NCBI RefSeq assembly: GCF_000350225.1
Contig: NW_005179040.1
Location: forward strand, 62,001-126,000
Source of the DNA: Chondrus crispus
Taxonomy: Eukaryota; Rhodophyta; Florideophyceae; Gigartinales; Gigartinaceae
Direction of reading: 5' to 3'
Length of the DNA: 64,000 nucleotides
Positions 1 to 9,375 of this stretch are shown piece by piece; position 1 is the stretch's first letter, and each line of letters begins with the position of its first letter. A model generated the notes under the pieces. That model saw only the letters and a program-made list of their open reading frames with translations, was not told the origin of the DNA and did no database searches. Position numbers and translations under genes: made by a program.

Positions 1-516
1 AATCGTGAAGAAAGGATGCAAGAAGAAAGAGCTCAGGACTTGTGACGAAAAAGGGAGCAGGGGCTAGAGGAGGAGAGAGTACGTGCGAGGAGGGAGGAAG
101 CGGAGAGAGAAAAAGAGCGGGCATTGGAGGAAGAGAGGGAAAGAAAAGGATCAGCGGAAAGTGAATGGGGACATCAGCGGAGGGAGAAGGAAATGAGACA
201 AGAATGGGAAACGGAAGACGAAGACATATGTCAGGTGGAAAAGCCTGAGACGATTACGCAAAGGCGGGAACGGATTGCTAGTGAGCGCAGAGAGAAGAAA
301 ATGTCTTATCAGGAACGAGCACGTATGGATAATGAGGCGCGGAAACGAGAAGAGAGGCAGAGGAGGGAACGAAGGGATCGTCATGAAGCAAGGAGCCAAG
401 GAGGGGCTCGGAATAATTCCCCCAGGATTCATACATCTTCGTTTGACGGAACCGATTTTATGACTGATGTCCTGGGTGGAGAGTTTGAATCTAAAATGGG
501 TCACGGCCCAGATGGT
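1..516 (+). pseudogene. Glu/Arg-rich coiled-coil N-terminal segment of the MULE ORF
   Basis: The frame is open from the window edge except for a TGA at 43-45. From 46 it encodes a highly charged E/R/K stretch typical of a long coiled coil, then a short segment ending ...MGHGPDG at 516. There it is cut by the TG end of the LTR element, whose target duplication ATGGT occupies 512-516. The frame resumes without a shift at 8,875, so the insertion broke a continuous reading frame. Translation beyond 516 is LTR sequence and not part of this protein. The role is unknown; the coiled coil could mediate self-association. The TGA could derive from an arginine CGA. Confidence 0.55.
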
Positions 517-1187
517 TGTAGTATAAACACCCCCAACGGAGGGGGGTGTATACTCAGTTCTTGCGGAGACCCCGATCGGAGAAGGGAAGCAACCCCAGCT
601 AACGGAACCGGGAAGCGGGTCCGGGTAGCGTGGTGGTAGAGCGGGTTTGGACGGGGACGCGCGCACGGGCGGGTCGATCTACGCCTCGACGCCCGGGAGC
701 AGCGCTGGGTTACGTACCAGCGCTGACGGGCGGAGGCGGATCTAGGCTCGCTCGTGTGCTCGCGCGTCCCCTGCCCGCTCGGCTCCTAACTAGATACGGG
801 CTATTGTAGGCAACCCGATCTAGAATAAGCGGGGCGAGCTTGACCGAAGGCGTAGGTTCTGGACAAGCTCGTGCTTGTCCTCTCACCTCCGCCGTCGGTC
901 CGCTCATATTTAATATACAAACCTCTATAATAACACTACAGTACCGAGGTACTGTAGTGGTCTACTGTAGTGCAGGTCGGCCTGCACTGTACGGTGTCAG
1001 CATCGGTGCTGACAGTACACGTGGTACCCGTGTGTGCGCGCTTCGTACGCGCCGGGTACACGTATGCACGTGTGCTGTGGGGCACACGTGGACAAGCTCG
1101 GTGGTACTGTAGAGCGTCGGGCTCTACAGTAACTAAATCAATCGTTATCTAATCTAAAGAGAGTCCCCCAGGGGGGGTTATGCTACA
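517..1187 (-). repeat. LTR of element A (3' LTR in element orientation)
   Basis: A TG...CA direct repeat matching 8,198-8,869 almost exactly. It contains six consecutive short perfect inverted repeats between 934 and 1,131, listed separately. Homologous but clearly diverged LTRs lie at 58,139-58,802 (complete) and 63,042-63,405 (truncated). Confidence 0.95.
934..1131. repeat. Ladder of six hairpins inside the LTR
   Basis: Perfect arms seen by direct reading: 934-944/949-959 (11 bp), 969-976/981-988 (8 bp), 995-1,002/1,007-1,014 (8 bp), 1,024-1,030/1,053-1,059 (7 bp), 1,067-1,075/1,082-1,090 (9 bp) and 1,105-1,115/1,121-1,131 (11 bp). Several loops contain TCGG. The same set recurs in the other LTR, offset by 7,681 bp. 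The diverged LTR at 58,139-58,802 keeps comparable hairpins with different stem sequences. Possible roles are RNA structure in R/U5, packaging, or protein binding; nothing in the sequence decides between them. Confidence 0.85.
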
Positions 1188-1221
1188 CGGCCCCCCCCAC
1201 AAGTGTGAACGTCCGCGTTCA
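1188..1221 (-). other. Polypurine tract and upstream hairpin of element A
   Basis: On the minus strand an 18-nt inverted repeat (1,204-1,221, GTGAACGC...GTTCAC type) is followed by a G-rich purine tract (1,200-1,188) touching the 3' LTR, the expected plus-strand primer for reverse transcription. The same hairpin plus tract precedes the related LTR at 58,139, and an internal copy lies at 5,937-5,974. Confidence 0.8.
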
Positions 1222-1631
1222 CATGTGCTTGTAGGGTGGCTCCTGTTTTCCTCTCCGTCTCGACTCCAGCGAGGTCGCCTTCCCTGCCTGTGATGCGCTC
1301 GTCCTCTTCCTCGTGTACTCTGGTCCCCGCCGCTTCGCGCGGTGTCAACACGCGCCAAGGCGTATGGGTTCTTGCCCACTCGCCCGCGCGTCGAGCGCGG
1401 CGATTGCCGCTGTAGGGCGACGAAGTTCGTCGCCCTCTGGCGATCCAGGCGCAGCGCCATGCGGAACGACCCCGGTCTTCGGACGGGCATGGGGAATGGG
1501 CGTGCGTTGGCCCTCGTCGCCGATATGGGTGGCGCGCAGGCGCGGCTACCTTCTGTTTTTTTTGTTCCTCCAGGCGGCTAACCGGCGCGTGGATCTGCGT
1601 CGATGAGCGGAGCGGGCGATGCCCTTACCTT

Positions 1632-2965
1632 TTGTACTCCTCGCCGTCGGCGGCGAGGCAGGGCGTGCGACCGTCGTCCTTCTTGGGGGCTCCTCGCCGT
1701 CGACGGCGAGGGAACCGCGCGGGGCTGCTCTTATACTTGGTACGTCTCGCCGTCGGCGGCGAGGTCCTGATACCTGACCGCCGAGGGCGATCAGTCGGGG
1801 AGGTCGCTCCCCTCTTCTCATTTACCGACATCGTCGTGAGGTGGGGTGGGGGATGACGAGCATGCGTGTACGAGCATGCGCCCGCCTTCGTCGGTTTCGT
1901 CCCGTCGACGATCGCGAACCTTTCGGAAGGTCGCTCGCGCCGCGTTCCTAGTTCACACTGATCCCTCGAGTTGTCGGCGGGTTACTGGGGAGAGTCTTCT
2001 TACCCCCAACCTCCCTCCGTGTTGGGGAGTCGTTCCCGTCTCGTCCGGCCCGCCTTGCTGTCGAGCGTAGGAGGTCGTCAGAGCGCGGCCACGGGGGTTC
2101 CTCGTACGGCATCGGCGGTGGGAGCGGCGCCCCCGGCGGGTCCGACTAGCTTACATATCGTCCCTGGGCTCCTCGCCGTTGGCGGCGACGACACCGCGCT
2201 CGACATATAACTTTTCGTTCGTGTCCCTTGGCGTACGTGGCGGGGGAACGAACCCGCAGGAAATGCTCTCATACTTGGTCTTCCTCGCCGTCTGTCGGCG
2301 AGGGACTGGTGCGCTGCCGCCGGGGGCGCGCCGTACGGCATCGGCCGTGTGCGTAGTGCGGTAGGCGCTCTCGCCTTGCTTGTAGGTCTTCCTTGGTGCC
2401 ACTCGCCGTCGGCGGCGAGGGCACAGCACGCGGTAGTGGCCCTTCCTGGGCGTCCCTCGCTGTCCGCTGCGAGGGCGCGGCGCGCGGCGGAGGCTCTTCT
2501 CCTTGGGGCCCCTCGTGGTCCGTAGCGAGGGCGCGGCACGTGGAAATCGTCGTCCTTGACGCCCCTCGCCTTCGGTGGCGAGGGCACAGCGCGCGAAATT
2601 CGTCATCTCGTCGGCGTCCCTCGCCGTCCGTAGCGAGGACGCCGCGCGGTGCAGTCGTCTTTCTTGGTGCCCTTCGCCGTCGGCGGCGAGGGCACACCGC
2701 CCGGCATTCGTCTTCTCGTCGGCATCCCTCGCCGTTTGAGGCGAGGGTGCGAGCGTCCGTGCTGTTGCTCTTCCTCCGCGCCCCTCGACGTCCGGGGCGG
2801 GGGCGCGGGTGCACGTGCAGTGCTCTTCGTAGGCGTCCCTCGCCGTCGGCGGCGAGGGCGCGGGCGCGCGTGCCGAGCTCTTCGTAGGCGTCCGTTGCCG
2901 TACGAGGCGAGGGCGCGGCGCGCGGCAGTCGTCTTCCGTGGTGCCCCTCGTCATCGGCGGCGAAG
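1632..2965. repeat. Array of GC-rich hairpins, period about 54 bp
   Basis: Units carry an inverted repeat of type CCTCGCC-loop-GGCGAGG. They start near 1,640, 1,694, 1,747, 2,171, 2,283, 2,404, 2,457, 2,512, 2,567, 2,621, 2,674, 2,729, 2,786, 2,839, 2,893 and 2,948. From 2,404 on the spacing is 53-57 bp. Stems are mostly kept while loops and inter-hairpin DNA vary. Long frames cross the region on both strands but are simple repeats of the unit (Leu-Ala-Ala-Asp-Gly-Glu-Gly type), so I do not call them genes. It lies near the 3' end of element A, upstream of the antisense relic at 3,353. Confidence 0.85.
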
Positions 2966-3352
2966 GGCCGAGGGGGTCCGCGCGTACTCATCTGAAGAGT
3001 ACGGAGGCCCTGCACCGCCGTCCTGTCAGTGTCCGTCCGACCTGTACAGCACGCAGCGTCTACGACGCTTGCCGTGTACAGTACCCGTGCGCGCGTGCGC
3101 GCACAGGTACGGCCGTGAGCCCTTTCTAAAATAATCCCAAAATTTGCCTGATTTTCCCGCGAAAATCTTTTCCGCAAATTTTCTCAGCACAGTCCGTGAT
3201 GGGTGTGCTGTCATGCGCCGCCCCAAATTCTTCCGAAAATTAAGGCGCAATGGCGTCAGAATTAAATTGTGCTCCAGCAATGCAACGTGTCTACCGGTGT
3301 ACCCCCCTTTTCCGTAATTTTCTGAGGAGACGGCCACAGGTCGTGGCGCCTC

Positions 3353-4566
3353 GTGTCCGTATATCACCGCCCCCTTTTCTGCGTAGCGGTCCTCATCCGC
3401 GCTCCTCTTTCCTTCACCCACGTCAGCCTTCTTCCGAACATCGGTGCAGGCGTTATTCATCCGTGCCACCCGTACGCGGCTGGCCGCGTTGTCCTCATGT
3501 CTTCACTTCCCGCGGTGCACCCTTCTTTTGATTCCCCGTTGTCCCCTTCGCGTGGGGGAGCTGCCGGCACGCTCCCTGCGCTTCCGCCGCTCTCGGGGGC
3601 CTCCTTGCCCCCGCGTACAGTACCTCTCCCGTCCTCTTCCGGGGACTCCATCACGCGTTCTCTTCCCGTAGAGGGATTTGTCCGCCACGCGGCGCACGCG
3701 CTGCCGCCCTTCCAGAAGTGTCGTGGCCCCTCGGCACTCTGGAGCGTCCGTACCGCGCCCCATCGTGCGGGATCCTTATGCTGACCAGGGATACGAATCC
3801 TTTCGCGCCGAGGAGGGTGGCCCCCGTGGCGCGTGGGATCGCGTTTGGCCGCGGCACAGCGAGGTTACCATGCCGTCGTTGGAGGAGCTGGGGTCAGAGG
3901 TGCCTCGGCACCCGAGCAACTGTCCCCAGCCCTCCAGCGTCTCTGGTCCGGCGGGGGCTACTGATGGCACGAGCCATTAGTCGTGCGGTCTTACTAGACC
4001 TCGAGGTTCCGTCCTCGGCACTTGCGTCATCGTAAAAATAGTAGCACCGTTTCCCCCGCTTGGCTTCGACCCGTGACGTCTCTCATCAAGCCTGTCAATC
4101 CATCCCCGACGAGGGGTGGAAAAATCGTGTGTGTACGCGATACGGTCTTATCAGTTCTCCCTTGTGTCACCGGGTCCTTAGATACGCGTCCCTCCTTCCA
4201 CCTCGTTCCGAGAGGTGGAAAAGGAGTATGAGGCCGACGTCCGTGTCGTTCCTCGCGTTACGCGTTCTCCGCAGTCACGGCCGCGTTTTTTTCTCCCCCA
4301 CCAGAAAAGTAATCGCGGGAGGGCGGTTCCCCGCCGACAGCGTGAGTCGAGCCTGGAGGCTCCTTCCTTTCCGCGTCGGTCTCGGCGGTCGCGGTTGGTC
4401 GTCCCTCGAGGACGACCTGCCTCTCGCTTTTTACGCGGACCTCATTGGCCTCCTGCCGAGGAGGCGCGTTGTTGTCGCTGAGGCGGTACGTTCGCCTGGT
4501 GCGTGTCGCGTGGTCCTGCCTATCGAGGCGACGAGGAGAAGAGTGTGCGCTTTCGCATGCGCGTAA
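3353..4566 (+). pseudogene. Antisense ORF relic of element A
   Basis: On the strand opposite to gag, 3,353-3,784 encodes a Pro/Ser/Leu-rich segment (LSGASLPPRTVPL ... VEGFV ... PPFQKCRGPS). It matches clearly the minus-strand frame at 58,083-57,520 in the related element D (LSGASVPPRTVPL ... VEGFV ... LPFQKSRGPS). A later stretch in 4,060-4,566 (FYADLIGLLPRRRVVV) resembles the downstream part of that frame (FYVDRIAEHLVGRLP) more weakly. Frames are broken between the pieces. Orientation relative to the LTRs is antisense in both elements. Function unknown. Both strands are conserved here, so coding on the antisense strand is an inference, supported by the longer, cleaner frame in D. Confidence 0.5.
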
Positions 4567-5936
4567 TGGGGGTGCGCGACAAATAGATGAGGGCCATGAC
4601 GATGGGTGGCTTGCGCGTTCTTGGCACGTACGAAGGGGCGGAAGGATTCGTGGAGTCTTCCTTGTAATTGGCTTCATGCAGCGCCCTCGAAATGCCCTGG
4701 CGTGTTGGAGCGGAAAGAGGCAAGTGCCACGGGTGGCCGGTCCGTCGGTGACCGCGTGCGACCGCTTCAAGCTTCTCCGCCCATTTCGGGCTTCGAACCG
4801 GCCGCTGTTCGGAAGCGACCCCCGTCGCCGTGTGACGCAAGACGGTGGGCGTGCCTGTCGGTGCCGCATGAGCGCGGCTGGAGCGAGGTTACAAGACCTG
4901 GGGCCGACGCGCTTGACGACGGCTTCGGTTAGGTACTCTTGCCGCGTGCGCGTAGGCGTGTCGACCGCGAACTCTCCGTCGTAATCCGCCGCGGGCAGCC
5001 GGCGAGCGAGGGTCTCCAGGTACGTTGGAAAGGGCGGAAAGGGGTCTTCGCATCTGCTCCTATCCCCTCTCGTTGCAATGTGGCTCTTACCACATCGAAG
5101 GGCAACGCGCTTCGCGCCCTGTTTTCCGCGACTTGGTTGCGTGTCGACCCTGATTCCACTTGTCCTGTCGGTCGCATGCGCACGTGCACCTCGCCCTACT
5201 GTACGCCTCCGCTTTTTTGATTATTTTCGGGGTGGTGGCGGTTTGTTGCCAGGCCCCCAGCGGCGACGGCTTGGCATACAGTGTCATTCGACCCGTATTT
5301 CCCGCATATTTCTGGTACATTCCCCCCTAATTATTTTAGGTACGCCGTAACGGATTGACTGTGGGGTGGGCGGCGCGTGCCGTGCCTCTGTTTTTCTGTG
5401 CCCACCTCTTCCCGTCTGTACGTCGTCGGGTGTGCGCGATCGCGGGCTCGTGAGTCGTTCCGCGCGCGATACTGGTCGCGATGGATCACGTCCTTCCTGC
5501 TGTAGGTGGGGGTCGTCGCCCTCTTGCTTCCCGTTGGTTACTACGCGACACGTTACGTTGCCAGCGGTTCGTGTCGCTTTGTGTTTGTGTGTGGCGTGGT
5601 GAGCTTGCACTGTCCACACGTCTTGGCGTTGTCCTTGATTTCCGATTCGAGAACGCTACCTGCGAGTTTTATCGTGACGCTCCCCCGTTTCTTGGGAGAC
5701 CGTATTCCCCCATTCTATGTTCGTCGTTCCGGGTCTACCCTTTTTCGTTGTACAGTTCGTACTGCCTCACCTTCTGCGTCTTGTCGACGGCGTCGGCCTT
5801 GTCCGATGAACTTGACGGTCAATACGTTTTGACCTCTCGGGGTCTCGTTTGCCACCCTCGGTTGGGTGCATCTGTCCGTCTGCACGCGTCATCTGTCTCT
5901 AACCGCGAAGTGTTAATTACGCGGTGACCAAGCGGT
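4567..5936. other. Internal element A DNA without recognisable gene
   Basis: Short overlapping frames occur on both strands and none resembles RT, RNase H, integrase or protease. This is where pol would be expected in a complete element. Confidence 0.6.
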
Positions 5937-5974
5937 TGGGGGCCCCCTACTCAAGAGTGAACGACCGCGTTCAC
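5937..5974 (-). other. Internal copy of the polypurine-tract module
   Basis: On the minus strand the hairpin at 5,974-5,957 (GTGAACGCGG...TTCAC type) is followed by TTGAG and a G-rich run, as at the true 3' polypurine tract (1,221-1,188) and before the LTR at 58,139. It is either a central polypurine tract, as in lentiviruses, or the scar of an older 3' end or rearrangement. Confidence 0.5.
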
Positions 5975-6089
5975 TTCGGAGGTGAGGTCCCTCCCTTGTC
6001 GAAGGTGTCCTCTCTGCGGAGCTAGGTCGGCCAGCTCCTGCCTCCTCGACTTGATCGGTCAAGTCGGTGAGGTGTAGCGCATGTGCGAT

Positions 6090-8120
6090 CATCTCGGCGA
6101 CACTGCGTTGGGGCGTGTTGCATCTGCCCACGCCTCACGCTTCGTCTTGTTCACGGGGCTTACGGAAGCCTCGGTGCCTTCACGGTCGGTCCGTGGCATC
6201 TGACCTACGGAGGTCAGGGTGTCTTCTCTTTCGTTCGCATGCGCCGGGCTTACGGAAGCCTGGGCGCCTTCGCGTTCTTCGCCGATGGTGGTCGCCACCG
6301 GACTCACGAGGGTCTCCTCGTGGGGCGAAGCGTGCGCTCCCACCCGAACGGTTCGAGAATCCTTGACGCGGGGGGCCGGCTCCGTACGCCGACTGCCGGA
6401 GGAGATTGCGCATTTCGGGGCGCGTCTCAATCTGGTAGTGGTAGTCCCTGTACGCCGTGAACATTCGTTGTTCCGGGGACAGGAACTGGCACGCGTACAT
6501 GGCGTGACCGTACGTACGGTATAGCCAACACACGTACGCGCTGCCATCTCCCGAGGCGAAGATCGCCGCTTCGCGTGCCTCCTCATCGGTGAGGCGGGGC
6601 ACGCGAGGAGGAGCGACTCCTCCATCTCGATTCGAGATGTATAACTCGGCGACCCGGCGGTCCGTACAACTCGACACCCTCGGGGTGCGCGCGAACGCAA
6701 TCGCAAATCTCCCAGTCGATCTCGTTGATGCTGGCGTGGGAGGTCGGCCTCCCACGGGCTTGCGGCCTCGCGCATTGAGGACAGGGTCGGCCTGCCACTC
6801 ATCCTCTCCTATGTGGAGGGATGCCGCAGGCGAACTTGTCGCATGCGGCCTCGGGGTTCGATTCCCCCTCGCAGCCGGTTTCGGATCCGGCAGCGGCAAA
6901 CCGCGCCGAGCGCGGCACGTTGTGCCTCCCGCCTTCGCGATGCGGCGGATCGTTGGACGGTCTGTCTTCTGTTGTCCGGGAAATGGTTGGACGGTCTCTG
7001 CCACTGCGGCCCGGGTCGCAGGGGCTAGTCCGCGTACGAATTCGTGTAGAATACGGACGTCTACTGGACCGGGGTGCGCGGTGAGATCCACTGGCGGGTA
7101 GCCGCCCCAGCGAGGATCGACGGGGAACATAGGTTCTCCGGATCCGCGAGCGGCTCCTCCTCGGTCCGGGGCGTCCGCGTACGATACGCGTGTCATCTGC
7201 CGCATGTCTCCGGCTACATGCGGCAGGGCTTGGGTCTCGGACGCAAAATTTGCGTCCGTCTTGGGCTTCGCTGCCCCGTGACCCAACTGGTGTCGGCACC
7301 AGTCGGGCTCCCTACTTGCGCTTCGGGGGCGTTCGGAGGTACAGTGGCACCGGGCCCTTTTGGGGGGGGGCTCCGGGTGACCTTTCGGCCGATGCCTGTT
7401 CCATCTTACGAACGCGCCTGACGGGGTGACGGGTAGCGTACGGACGTCTACCGGACCGGGGGTGCGCGGTGAGGTCCACCGGCGGGTAGCCGCCCCAGCG
7501 AGGATCGACGGAGAACAGAGGTTCTTCGGATCCGCGAGCAGCTCCTCCACGGCCCGGGTCGGTACGGTACGGAACCCGTCCAGCCTGCCACATGCTTCCG
7601 GGGGCATGTGGCAGGGCTTGGGACTCGGACGCCGCTTGCGCGTCCATCGTTGGTCCTCGTTCTCCTGCGCCACGACTGGTGACGGCACCAGTCGGGCGTT
7701 GTCCTTTCGCGGCGGCAGTGGTCGGAGGTACGGAACCATCGGGCCCTCTCGTTGGGGCGCCGGGTAGTCTTGCGGCCATGGTCCGTTCCAGGTCACGGGC
7801 ACGCTGCCGCGTGGACTCTAACTGAGCGGTCAGGTGCTCGAATGCACCTAGTTGCTCCGCCGAGGGGAGCAGAGCTCGTCCGTGCAGCGCGAGTAGACGG
7901 CATCCATCACGTCGATTCGGAGGGAAGTACGGACTTCCTCGATGTAGTCCACGATTCGTTCGTACATCGCCGCCGCTTGTCCTTCGGAGGACTGGGGCGA
8001 CGGTTCGCGGTCTCGAGGACCTGCGTCGCCGACGCCCAACGGGGCTGATAGAACTTGCATAGCGGCTGCCCGCATATCCGCCGGTGCGGAGCGGATCGAG
8101 GCTCCGTACTCCTGACTCAT
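6090..8120 (-). pseudogene. gag: gag of element A, frameshifted
   Basis: Starts about 60 nt after the primer-binding site with MSQEYG at 8,120. An N-terminal coiled-coil-like part (8,120 to about 7,860) shifts frame into a segment with LEHL/QLESTRQRARDLER character. A duplicated Pro/Arg-rich region follows (7,052-7,792), then a capsid-like patch (EFVRGLAPATRAAV) and a C-terminal zinc-knuckle region near 6,520. The knuckle reads CWLYRTYGHAMYAC: the spacing of CX2CX4HX4C is kept but the second Cys is Tyr. A block (NEIDWEICDCVRAHPEG) in another frame shows further shifts. At least four frames are used, so no functional Gag is made. A 540-codon frame crosses part of the region but mixes true and shifted segments. 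Confidence 0.7.
7052..7792. repeat. 387-bp tandem duplication inside gag
   Basis: Copies begin at TACGGACGTCTAC near 7,052 and 7,439. The 387-bp period is a multiple of three, so the duplication originally kept the frame. Both copies encode the block RWGGYPPVDLTAHP. Later indels put the copies in different frames. Confidence 0.8.
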
Positions 8121-8178
8121 CTCAACGCGTACGGACGCGGAGGAAAACGACTACCTTCTCGGAATGATCTTCGGGGTC

Positions 8179-8196
8179 TTCTAGGTCGGGAGACCA
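8179..8196 (-). other. Primer-binding site of element A
   Basis: One base after the 5' LTR the minus strand reads TGGTCTCCCGACCTAGAA, beginning TGG as a complement to a tRNA 3' CCA end. The same 18 nt follow the 5' LTR of the unrelated chromovirus (55,723-55,706). The tRNA was not identified. Confidence 0.75.
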
Positions 8197-8197
8197 C

Positions 8198-8869
8198 TGT
8201 AGTATAAACACCCCCAACGGAGGGGGGTGTATACTCAGTTCTTGCGGAGACCCCGATCGGAGAAGGGAAGCAACCCCAGCTAACGGAACCGGGAAGCGGG
8301 TCCGGGTAGCGTGGTGGTAGAGCGGGTTCGGACGGGGACGCGCGCACGGGCGGGTCGATCTACGCCTCGACGCCCGGGAGCAGCGCTGGGTTACGTACCA
8401 GCGCTGACGGGCGGAGGCGGATCTAGGCTCGCTCGTGTGCTCGCGCGTCCCCTGCCCGCTCGGCTCCTAACTAGATACGGGCTATTGTAGGCAACCCGAT
8501 CTAGAATAAGCGGGGCGAGCTTGACCGAAGACGTAGGTTCTGGACAAGCTCGTGCTTGTCCTCTCACCTCCGCCGTCGGTCCGCTCATATTTAATATACA
8601 AACCTCTATAATAACACTACAGTACCGAGGTACTGTAGTGGTCTACTGTAGTGCAGGTCGGCCTGCACTGTACGGTGTCAGCATCGGTGCTGACAGTACA
8701 CGTGGTACCCGTGTGTGCGCGCTTCGTACGCGCCGGGTACACGTATGCACGTGTGCTGTGGGGCACACGTGGACAAGCTCGGTGGTACTGTAGAGCGTCG
8801 GGCTCTACAGTAACTGAACCAATCGTGATCTAATCTAAAGAGAGTCCCCCAGGGAGGGGTTATGCTACA
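8198..8869 (-). repeat. LTR of element A (5' LTR in element orientation)
   Basis: Direct repeat of 517-1,187, including the hairpin ladder at 8,615-8,812. Followed by ATGGT (8,870-8,874), the second copy of the target duplication. It would hold the sense promoter, but I do not see an unambiguous TATA box. Confidence 0.95.
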
Positions 8870-9216
8870 ATGGTGAGGAAGCGGAGTTCGTTGGGGCGCC
8901 TGACGATGATTGGGATAGGGAGGGGGGTGACGGGGTGAACTCGGATGAGGAAGAGGACGATGATGATGTTGATGCCGAAGAAGGAAGTTCGATGGAAGAT
9001 GAAGCAGATTCCTCTCGTTCCCCTCGCCCGGGATGTATTGACGACTATGACTTTGATTTCCGAGCGTACATAGCCGTCACGCCTGAAGACACCAGCAGCA
9101 ATGGAGAAGCTTGTGATGCAGCAGCTGCGGCTGAAAGGGTGTTGCCAGATGACCTCAGAACGTTTTCTGAAGAAGAACAGAAGAAACGGCGAGCGGAACA
9201 AAAGAGAGCGTCATAA
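8870..9216 (+). pseudogene. Acidic continuation of the MULE coiled-coil ORF
   Basis: Reading resumes at 8,875 in the frame that stopped at 516. It encodes EEAEFVGAPDDD, a long Asp/Glu stretch, and a tail rich in Lys/Arg/Glu ending at a stop at 9,214-9,216. No domain is recognised. Contiguity with 1-516 is shown by frame agreement across one copy of the duplication. No start codon is needed here; initiation would have been upstream of the insertion. Confidence 0.55.
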
Positions 9217-9375
9217 AAGAGAAGTCAGCGGAAGGCAATGGCGGAAATAGCGGCGGATAGAGTAGCAGAGATGACGTGGGTTCCCCGGCGATGAGTCCCG
9301 CATACCCCTGAGGTTGGGATTTAGCTTTCCGGAAGATGGCGCTGTGAGCAGCTCATTCGAGCATATACTGCGAAT

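Larger units (their letters stand above)
517..8869 (-). mobile_element. LTR retrotransposon, element A (non-autonomous, gag relic only)
   Basis: Two direct repeats of 671 and 672 bp (517-1,187 and 8,198-8,869) begin TG and end CA and are flanked by the 5-bp duplication ATGGT (512-516 and 8,870-8,874). On the minus strand the order is 5' LTR, primer-binding site (8,196-8,179), gag relic (8,120 to about 6,090), a long stretch without recognisable pol, polypurine tract (1,200-1,188), 3' LTR. The LTRs differ at only about six positions by eye, so insertion was recent, yet gag is broken by several frameshifts and RT, RNase H and integrase are absent. That fits a LARD-like element moved in trans. 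Intervals 1,201-1,631 and 2,970-3,350 hold nothing I recognise. Confidence 0.93.

Noticed and set aside
151..666. Minus-strand frame across the MULE/LTR junction
   Set aside because: Its start lies in the LTR and the rest is antisense of a coiled-coil frame; it recurs identically at 8,117-8,347 because the LTR is duplicated.
1632..2965. CRISPR-like appearance of regularly spaced short palindromic units
   Set aside because: Eukaryotic retrotransposon context, stems diverge from unit to unit, spacers are related rather than unique, and there are no cas genes.
2151..3177. Long minus- and plus-strand frames (up to 302 codons) in element A
   Set aside because: They translate the ~54-bp hairpin array as a simple repeat in several frames at once; GC-rich DNA with few stops.
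6180..7802. 540-codon minus frame as an intact Gag
   Set aside because: The duplicated block appears in two frames and the flanking conserved segments lie in others, so the frame mixes real and shifted sequence.
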